NCBI GenBank assembly: GCA_964627665.1
Contig: CAZVKG010000063.1
Span: forward strand, 1-21,280
Source: UBA1351 sp964627665
Lineage (GTDB): Bacteria; Bacillota; Clostridia; Lachnospirales; Vallitaleaceae
Length of the DNA stretch: 21,280 nt
Reading direction: 5' to 3'
The position numbers and the translations under genes were made by a program. The notes below the pieces were generated by a model. That model worked only from the letters and a program-made list of their open reading frames with translations. It had not been told where the DNA came from and did no database searches. Of the stretch, positions 15,482-21,280 are shown in pieces (position 1 is the first letter of the stretch; every line of letters begins with the position of its first letter).

Positions 15482-15757
15482 ATGAGAATAAACGGAGTAA
15501 ATAATATTGACCAAGTGTATAAAGCGAAAAAAACGAATAAGGCTTATAATACACAAGGAGTGGAATCGAGTAAAGATGTTGTGACATTATCAAACTTTGC
15601 AAAAGATCTTTCAGTAGCCAAGAAGGCAGTGAATCAAACTCCGGATGTGCGTATGGATCGAGTTAATGCATTGAAGGCCCAAATCGAATCAGGAGAATAC
15701 AATATTAGTGCATCTCAAATCGCAGAAAAAATGCTTGAACAATCTCGCGGATTATAA
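15482..15757 (+). CDS. flgM: Anti-sigma-28 factor FlgM
   Basis: Binds and blocks sigma-28 (SigD) until the hook-basal body is finished, delaying filament gene expression. The 91-residue product has the FlgM pattern: a disordered N-terminal half starting MRINGVNNIDQVYKAKK, then VTLSNFAKDL and the helical sigma-binding C-terminus RVNALKAQIESGEYNISASQIAEKML. An ATG four codons upstream (15470) lies inside the ribosome site. The start at 15482 is chosen because AAAGGATGGTGACAAG precedes it at the same distance as the near-identical site before flgL. It is the first gene after the palindromic composite, with its own sigma-28-like promoter; flgN follows after 15 bases. Confidence 0.93.
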   Translation: MRINGVNNIDQVYKAKKTNKAYNTQGVESSKDVVTLSNFAKDLSVAKKAVNQTPDVRMDRVNALKAQIESGEYNISASQIAEKMLEQSRGL

Positions 15758-15772
15758 GATAGAGGTGTAAAT

Positions 15773-16285
15773 ATGGCAAGTATTATTGAAGAATTAATTG
15801 AAGTATTAGAGGACACAACAGGATGTTATGAAAACCTCTTACAGATGGCGAATAATAAAACGGATGTTATTATCAAAGGGGACGTGCCCAGCCTACAAAC
15901 ACTCACAGATGAGGAACAGAGTGTAGCTGGGCGTCTTTTGCGTTTAGAGAAAAAACGCATTGAACTCATCGAGGATATCTGTTTAGTGACCAATAAAAAA
16001 TCAAAAGATATGACGGTATCTAGCTTGATTGAACTAATCCCTTCCGATAAACCGGAAAATATTAAGCTTTACAACGTAAGTATGCGAATGATGGAGATTG
16101 TTCATGACGTAAAAAAAGTCAATGATATTAATCAACAATTGTTAGTAGAATCCCTTGATTTTGTGAATTTTACAATGAATGCGATTCAAAGTGCTTCGTC
16201 ACAGAACTCAGGGAATGGATACGAGAAAAAAGGACAACGTTATGAAGGGCAAACGGATAATAATTTCTTTGATGCAAAGCAATAA
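15773..16285 (+). CDS. flgN: FlgN family flagellar export chaperone
   Basis: Cytoplasmic chaperone expected to bind the C-termini of FlgK and FlgL and deliver them to the flagellar export gate. The 170-residue protein is almost wholly helical, with the FlgN-type repeating pattern: an N-terminal helix MASIIEELIEVLEDTTGCYENLL, a central LTDEEQSVAGRLLRLEKKRIELI, and a long C-terminal helix ending near SLDFVNFTMNAIQSA. The last 30 residues are polar and probably disordered. Sequence is weakly conserved in this family, so position between flgM and flgK (yvyG in B. subtilis) carries much of the assignment. AGAGGTG at 15761-15767 supports the start. Confidence 0.87.
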   Translation: MASIIEELIEVLEDTTGCYENLLQMANNKTDVIIKGDVPSLQTLTDEEQSVAGRLLRLEKKRIELIEDICLVTNKKSKDMTVSSLIELIPSDKPENIKLYNVSMRMMEIVHDVKKVNDINQQLLVESLDFVNFTMNAIQSASSQNSGNGYEKKGQRYEGQTDNNFFDAKQ

Positions 16286-16320
16286 ATCGAACCATAATAA
16301 TTGACAGAAAGGATGAGGTC

Positions 16321-17931
16321 ATGGGCTCAATCAGTAGTTTATCTCGAGCGGTGTCAGCATTAATGACAAGTCAGTCGGCGCTAAATACAACAGCGCATAA
16401 TATTACAAATGTAGATACAAAAGGATATGTTCGACAACAAGTAATTATGTCGGATTCTAGATATTCCACAGTAGGAGTATCTAGAAATTCAGGAATGCAG
16501 GTCGGTTTAGGTACGGATGTTCAAGTTATTCGACAAGTCAGAGATCGCTTTTTAGATTCGGCATTTCGCGATGAAAATAGCCGCTTAGGTTTTTATGAGA
16601 GTAAAAGTAACGCGATTGAAGAAGTGGAAAATATTTTAGGAGAGATTGAAGGTGAATCTTTTTCTAAGATTTTAAATAATCTATGGGAATCTATGTCAGA
16701 ATTGGCTAAGAGCCCAGAAGGGTTGGAAACCCGTGGAACATTTATTCAAAACGCAACGATTTTTGTTGAAAAATCCAATTTGATCATGGGACAATTACAG
16801 GATTATCAAAAAAATCTAAATACGGAAGTCATGAATAAGGTGAAACGAATCAATGAAATTGGTCAAGAGATTCGCAACTTAAACGAAGTCATTGCTGAAA
16901 AAGAAGTGCACGGAGCCAAAGCTAATGATTATCGTGATCAGCGTAACTTACTGGTAGATGAACTTTCAGAAATGGTAGATGTGTCCTACAGAGAAGACAT
17001 TAATAATAATATGATTGTTAGTATTGAAAATGTTCCTTTTGTGACAGTGGGTCATGTTAATAAATTGGATTTAACCTATGCGGAGAACAAAAGTTTACTC
17101 GTTGATCCCTATTGGCCACACTTGAGTGATCTCACTGCAACACCTGAAAAAATACAAAAATTATATAACATAGATATTCCGACAACAACAGCAGCCAATA
17201 ATGATAAAGGATCTTTGAAAGGATTAATCTTAACAAGAGGAACAAGAACTGCCAATTATACTGATCTTGATGATCCAGCTATATATAAAAAATATATTGA
17301 ACCGTCAGAAATCATGACAGTACAAGCCCAATTCGATAATCTTATTCATGGAGTTGTGACTATGATTAATGATACGGTTGCCCCTGTAGGTGGAACAACA
17401 GGCCCCTATGGACTGAATGGTGAGCAAGGCTATGAGATTTTTTCAAGACAATATATTGATGACCGCAATGTTACTGAAGATGTAACCAATGAATATACAC
17501 TATATTCAGCCGGCAACTTGAAAATGAATGGAGATGTCGTTTTAGATTACAATAAAATTGGATTAAGTCGTGAAATAGGCGTTGATGGTGATAGTTCAGT
17601 CGTTGAAGAGATGTTGGTTAAATGGCAAAATCCTTTTTCAAATATTGACCCAACGTTAAATGGTGATTTAAACTTCGATGATTATTACAATAGTTTTGTA
17701 TCCGGAGTTGGAACCATGGGGAGTGCGGTTAATAATCAAGTGGCTAACCAAAAACTTTTGACCGGACAGATTGATAATCAAAGAAATCAAATGATGGGGG
17801 TATCTTCGGATGAAGAGTTATCTAATATGATGAAGTATCAACATGCATATAATGCGGCGTCTCGTGTTGTCAGTGTTGTTGATGATATGATAGAACGGGT
17901 AGTTAATCAAACCGGATTAGTCGGCAGATAA
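16321..17931 (+). CDS. flgK: Flagellar hook-associated protein FlgK, first copy
   Basis: Hook-filament junction protein, secreted by the flagellar apparatus. The N-terminal D0/D1 region has the FlgK pattern (LSRAVSALMTSQSALNTTAHNITNVDTKGYVRQQ), followed by FLDSAFRDENSRLGFYE and the long D1 helices with LRNL-type repeats (NEIGQEIRNLNEVIAEKEVHGAKANDYRDQRNLLVDELS). The C-terminus carries DEELSNMMKYQHAYNAASRVVSVVDDMIERVVNQ, typical of FlgK. Length 536 is normal. AAAGGA at 16308-16313 precedes the ATG. A second, longer FlgK-type gene follows after 16 bases. The two proteins share the D0 ends but little of the middle, so this is an old divergence and not a recent duplication. Which of the two is the main junction protein is not known. 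Confidence 0.9.
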   Translation: MGSISSLSRAVSALMTSQSALNTTAHNITNVDTKGYVRQQVIMSDSRYSTVGVSRNSGMQVGLGTDVQVIRQVRDRFLDSAFRDENSRLGFYESKSNAIEEVENILGEIEGESFSKILNNLWESMSELAKSPEGLETRGTFIQNATIFVEKSNLIMGQLQDYQKNLNTEVMNKVKRINEIGQEIRNLNEVIAEKEVHGAKANDYRDQRNLLVDELSEMVDVSYREDINNNMIVSIENVPFVTVGHVNKLDLTYAENKSLLVDPYWPHLSDLTATPEKIQKLYNIDIPTTTAANNDKGSLKGLILTRGTRTANYTDLDDPAIYKKYIEPSEIMTVQAQFDNLIHGVVTMINDTVAPVGGTTGPYGLNGEQGYEIFSRQYIDDRNVTEDVTNEYTLYSAGNLKMNGDVVLDYNKIGLSREIGVDGDSSVVEEMLVKWQNPFSNIDPTLNGDLNFDDYYNSFVSGVGTMGSAVNNQVANQKLLTGQIDNQRNQMMGVSSDEELSNMMKYQHAYNAASRVVSVVDDMIERVVNQTGLVGR

Positions 17932-17947
17932 GGAAGGAGGCGAGCCA

Positions 17948-19666
17948 ATGCGATCATCTTTTTTTGGTTTAAATGTAGCGCAACAAGGATTATATACATC
18001 TAGAACGATGTTAGATATTACAAATCATAACATCAGTAATGCAGAGACAGAAGGCTATACACGTCAATATGGTGTCCAAAAAGCGACAAGACCCATGCCG
18101 AATGCTCAACGGGGCATGGTAGGAACGGGTACGACCATTGAACAGATTAGCCAACATCGAAATGAATATCTTGACCATAAATTTTGGAATATGAATAAAG
18201 ATTATGGGACATATGAAGTGAAATCGACCATGCTTCAACAGATGGAGCTGATTTTTAATGAACCTTCAGAGGTTGGTTTTACATCCTATTTTGACAACAT
18301 GTTTGAAACCCTTCAGAGTTTATCGAAAGATCCTTCCGATGAAGCAAATCGCGCGAATTTTCTTGCGTCAGCGGAAAGTTTTTCCCAATACATAACGGAC
18401 TTAGGAAAACAATTGCGTGGGACACAAAACGATGCCAACTTTGGTGTGAAAAATAGTGTCAATCAGATTAATAGTTATGCGGAACAAATCTCAACGTTAA
18501 ATCAACAAATTCGTAACCTTGAGCTGAATGGCAATCGTGCCAATGACCTAAGAGACCAACGAATGGTCTTGGTAGATAAGTTGTCAAAAGTAGTCGGTAT
18601 TAATTATCAAGTCGCCACAGATCAGTATGGTATGGAGACAATCAATATCACTATCAACGGGCAACAGCTCGTTAGTGGCAATGCCTTTAATACATTAGAG
18701 CTATCGACCCGCGAAACTTTAGATAATCCGGAAGATAATCCGGATATCTACGATATAAAATGGAATTCCGGAAAAAACTTGTATACAGATAATTTAACAG
18801 GTGAATTAAAAGGATATATTGATATACGTGATGGGAATAATGGGAACAATTTTAAAGGGACAGTAGATAGTGTAGATACTATCAATAATACAATCACTTT
18901 AGCAGATGCTAACCGTTTTGATATTCCGATGTCAGGAAAACTTCTTATTGACGGTGTACCTTATGAATATGATGACTATACCTATGATGAAGCTTCGAAT
19001 GAAGTGACACTTGAGCTTAATATTGCAACACCGGCTACAGGAGTAACTGCCGGGAATAAAGTAGCTATGGGCCATGTCAATACATTCAAAGGAGTTCCTT
19101 ATTACATGCAGCAACTCAATAAATTTGTTCGAACCTTCGCGAGTGAATTCAATACGCTTCAACAATCCGGTAACAATGGAACAGGCTCTCCCATTTTTGT
19201 ATATAAAGGATATGATGGTTCGACTCCTCTTGATGCCGGAGACATGTCCTCCTATACAGATATGACCATTGATAATTTCATTGTTAATCCGGCAATGGTA
19301 GACGATGTCTCGCTTCTTTCGACCAAGTCCAGTGCAAGTGATGGTGAAAGTGCCAATGATATTATTCTTGCTATGATTGATAAACGTCAGGATACAAATA
19401 TGTTTGCTAAAGGTGTTCCGGATAACTATATGCAAAGCATTATTAGTGAGTTGGGGATTGATGTTAGTCAAATGTCAAGCTTTCGTGACGGACAAGAACA
19501 GTTGACAAAAATGATTACAAATCAACGATTGTCAATATCAGATGTTGATTTGGAAGAAGAGACGGTAAATTTATTAAAATATCAACAAGCATATAGCATG
19601 TCAGCGAAGATCATGAGCGTTTTTAATGAAATTTATAATGTAACCATTAATCAAATGGGTGTATAA
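17948..19666 (+). CDS. flgK: Flagellar hook-associated protein FlgK, second copy
   Basis: Second FlgK-type junction protein of 572 residues. N-terminus FFGLNVAQQGLYTSRTMLDITNHNISNAETEGYTRQ is the classical FlgK D0 motif, closer to the standard form than the first copy. The D1 helices repeat the NQQIRNLELNGNRANDLRDQRMVLVDKLS pattern. A beta-rich segment of about 75 residues (roughly 298-373) separates GYIDIRDGNNG from NTFKGVPYYMQQLNKFV and looks like an inserted surface domain. The C-terminal D0 helix (SDVDLEEETVNLLKYQQAYSMSAKIMSVFNE) is intact. AAGGAGG at 17934-17940 gives strong initiation. It sits directly before flgL, the standard FlgK position. Confidence 0.92.
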   Translation: MRSSFFGLNVAQQGLYTSRTMLDITNHNISNAETEGYTRQYGVQKATRPMPNAQRGMVGTGTTIEQISQHRNEYLDHKFWNMNKDYGTYEVKSTMLQQMELIFNEPSEVGFTSYFDNMFETLQSLSKDPSDEANRANFLASAESFSQYITDLGKQLRGTQNDANFGVKNSVNQINSYAEQISTLNQQIRNLELNGNRANDLRDQRMVLVDKLSKVVGINYQVATDQYGMETINITINGQQLVSGNAFNTLELSTRETLDNPEDNPDIYDIKWNSGKNLYTDNLTGELKGYIDIRDGNNGNNFKGTVDSVDTINNTITLADANRFDIPMSGKLLIDGVPYEYDDYTYDEASNEVTLELNIATPATGVTAGNKVAMGHVNTFKGVPYYMQQLNKFVRTFASEFNTLQQSGNNGTGSPIFVYKGYDGSTPLDAGDMSSYTDMTIDNFIVNPAMVDDVSLLSTKSSASDGESANDIILAMIDKRQDTNMFAKGVPDNYMQSIISELGIDVSQMSSFRDGQEQLTKMITNQRLSISDVDLEEETVNLLKYQQAYSMSAKIMSVFNEIYNVTINQMGV

Positions 19667-19681
19667 TAAGGTGGTGACAAA

Positions 19682-21001
19682 ATGCGTATAACGAATACAA
19701 TGATGACAAATAATATTTTGACCAATGTCAATCGGAACCGTAAGACTATGTCAATTTATGAACAACAAATGTCAAGTGGAAAAAAAATACAAAAAGCATC
19801 TGAAAATCCAATTATTGCTTCGAGAGCCTTAAAATTTCGAACGACCATTAGTCAAATAGGTCAATATAAAACAAATACAGAAGATGCAATGAGTTGGTTA
19901 GAAGTGACTGAACAAGCTATATCAAACACGACCGATATTCTCAAACGTGTGCGTGATCTTTCGGTACAAGGCGCAAGTGATACATTAACAACGATGAACC
20001 GAGATAGTATTATATCTGAATTAATTGAACTAAAAGAACAGTTGGTTAATGAAGGGAATGTATCTTATGCCGGGCGATATATGTTCACCGGTTTTCAAAC
20101 AGATAGTTCCCTTGTGTTTAACGAACCATCAACAGACACCTATGAAATTACGGAAAGTTTTACCAAAGAAGATATCGAAACCGTGAAGCGTGTATATGAT
20201 GATGGGACAGGTAACTCAGAGATTCATGATGTGAAGCGTATACGATTAGGATATAGTGAGTTAGATGGAATAGGTATTGCTTCAGCAGAGTTGGCAGGTG
20301 CTGGTTTCACAATCGTTAATAAAAATTCGAGTGACCTTGATGCATATGATGTTCCGGATGCCAGCAACATAGTTCACTTTATTCAAGATACTGGAGAACT
20401 AGTTTTTAATACAGCTGAGGCAGATGCATTAACCGCGGGCTTTGATTTTAATGTAAACTATCAAAAATCGAATTTTATTAAAGGGGATATTAAGCCAGAT
20501 CACTATTTTGAAGTAACCAATATAACCACAGGCGATACATTTTTTCCGGATAACGAAGCAATGAACTATCAAGTATCCTATAGTCAAACCCTTCAAGTCA
20601 ACGAGATGGGGCATAATATTATTACAAAAGATTTGGTTCGTGACTTAGAAGAAATCATAAATCAAGTCCGTAATATTGAGAACGATGATTCTCTTGAAGA
20701 TGCTTTAAAAGAAGACATCATAGGGGAATCTTTTACCAAGCTCATCGGTAAAATGGACAAACATATTCAAAACAATTTAAATATCACAGCGAAAATTGGT
20801 GGTAAAATTAATCGACTTGAATTAACGATTGATCGTTTATCAGCAGATAAATTGAATTTTACTGATCTTATGTCAGAAAACGAAAATGTGGATATGGCAG
20901 AAGTGCTTATTCAATTTGCTTCAATGGAAGTTGTATATAATGCATCTTTATCAGCGAGTGCAAAAATAATTCAACCAACACTGTTAGATTTTATACGATA
21001 A
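19682..21001 (+). CDS. flgL: Flagellar hook-associated protein FlgL
   Basis: Junction protein between FlgK and the flagellin filament. N-terminus MRITNTMMTNNILTNVNRNRKTMSIYEQQMSSGKKI and the following EDAMSWLEVTEQAISNTTDILKRVRDLSVQGASDT match FlgL and the flagellin D0/D1 region. The C-terminus (GGKINRLELTIDRLSADKLNFTDLMSENENVDMAEVLIQFASMEVVYNASLSASAKI) is also typical. At 439 residues it is longer than the usual ~300. The extra length is in the middle (about residues 150-320), beta-rich and aspartate-rich, presumably surface domains. AAGGTGGTG precedes the ATG. fliW begins 25 bases after the stop. Confidence 0.94.
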   Translation: MRITNTMMTNNILTNVNRNRKTMSIYEQQMSSGKKIQKASENPIIASRALKFRTTISQIGQYKTNTEDAMSWLEVTEQAISNTTDILKRVRDLSVQGASDTLTTMNRDSIISELIELKEQLVNEGNVSYAGRYMFTGFQTDSSLVFNEPSTDTYEITESFTKEDIETVKRVYDDGTGNSEIHDVKRIRLGYSELDGIGIASAELAGAGFTIVNKNSSDLDAYDVPDASNIVHFIQDTGELVFNTAEADALTAGFDFNVNYQKSNFIKGDIKPDHYFEVTNITTGDTFFPDNEAMNYQVSYSQTLQVNEMGHNIITKDLVRDLEEIINQVRNIENDDSLEDALKEDIIGESFTKLIGKMDKHIQNNLNITAKIGGKINRLELTIDRLSADKLNFTDLMSENENVDMAEVLIQFASMEVVYNASLSASAKIIQPTLLDFIR

Positions 21002-21026
21002 TATAGTAGGGGGAAGGAGTAAGTAT

Positions 21027-21280
21027 ATGGAAATTGCAACAAAGCATTTTGGAAACGTTAATATTGATGAATCAAAAGTAATTACTTTTGAAGAAGGAAT
21101 CTTTGGATTCAAAGACGTGAAGAAATTCATATTACTTTATGATCAAGGAGAAGAGGGGGGGGCACTTGTTTGGTTACAAGCAGTGGAAGCACCGGAGACG
21201 TGTCTTCCCCTTGTCAATCCGATGAATTGGTTTACAGATTATGCACCGGAGGTTGATGATGAACTGATTGCTTCGATTGG
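21027..21280 (+). CDS. fliW: Flagellar assembly factor FliW, 3' end outside window
   Basis: FliW binds flagellin and the translational regulator CsrA; when flagellin is exported, freed FliW blocks CsrA and restores flagellin synthesis. The first 84 residues are present: MEIATKHFGNVNIDE, then VITFEEGIFGFKDVKKFILLYD, WLQAVEAPETCLPLVNP and DYAPEVDDE, all in the normal FliW order. AAGGAG at 21014-21019 supports the ATG. The gene follows flgL as in B. subtilis, where csrA comes next (beyond this window). A run of eight G at 21155-21162 lies inside the coding part (EEGGA), so a slip of one base would break the frame. Confidence 0.93.
   Translation, partial: MEIATKHFGNVNIDESKVITFEEGIFGFKDVKKFILLYDQGEEGGALVWLQAVEAPETCLPLVNPMNWFTDYAPEVDDELIASI

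Noticed and set aside
18932..19471. Open frame of 179 codons on the - strand
   Set aside because: Lies wholly inside the clearly coding flgK second copy; no ribosome site and no recognisable protein pattern.

Overview
The window is AT-rich with strong AGGAGG-type ribosome binding sites, and nearly every gene is on the + strand. The gene orders mbl-flhO-flhP and comFC-yvyF-flgM-flgN-flgK-flgL-fliW match the flagellar loci of Bacillus and Clostridia. This points to a motile low-GC Firmicute, most likely a clostridium of the Lachnospirales type (inferred from content; no search was run).

Layout. Positions 3-6172 hold the 3' part of ileS, glgP (glycogen phosphorylase) and an MreB/Mbl actin, tightly spaced. 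A putative sigma-28 promoter then precedes a rod-gene cluster at 6238-8210 (flgF/flhO-like, flgG/flhP-like and a single-domain FlgJ-type rod-binding protein), which ends in a clear intrinsic terminator. Positions 8291-13582 hold a phosphodiester-glycosidase (NAGPA-type) protein, metK with its own sigma-A-like promoter, recD2 and comFC. A second flagellar block runs from 13602 to the window end: yvyF, flgM, flgN, two tandem flgK-type genes, flgL and the start of fliW.

The most unusual part is 14031-15369, which splits yvyF from flgM. Two related palindromes of about 185 bp lie in opposite orientation and bracket a 5'-truncated AlbA_2/GHKL-type ATP-binding gene. Each palindrome folds on itself, and the two share a nearly identical core of about 44 bp. 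Their inner stems differ in sequence between copies but stay paired within each copy. The captured gene ends inside the right palindrome, so its last codons come from the repeat. The structure looks like a mobile or formerly mobile composite. A good sigma-28 promoter for flgM lies intact just outside its right edge.

How the genes fit together: FlgF/FlgG/FlgJ build the rod. FlgM holds sigma-28 until the hook is complete. FlgN chaperones FlgK and FlgL, which form the hook-filament junction. FliW links flagellin level to CsrA. Housekeeping genes (IleRS, GlgP, MetK, RecD2, ComFC) are interleaved, as is usual in this group.
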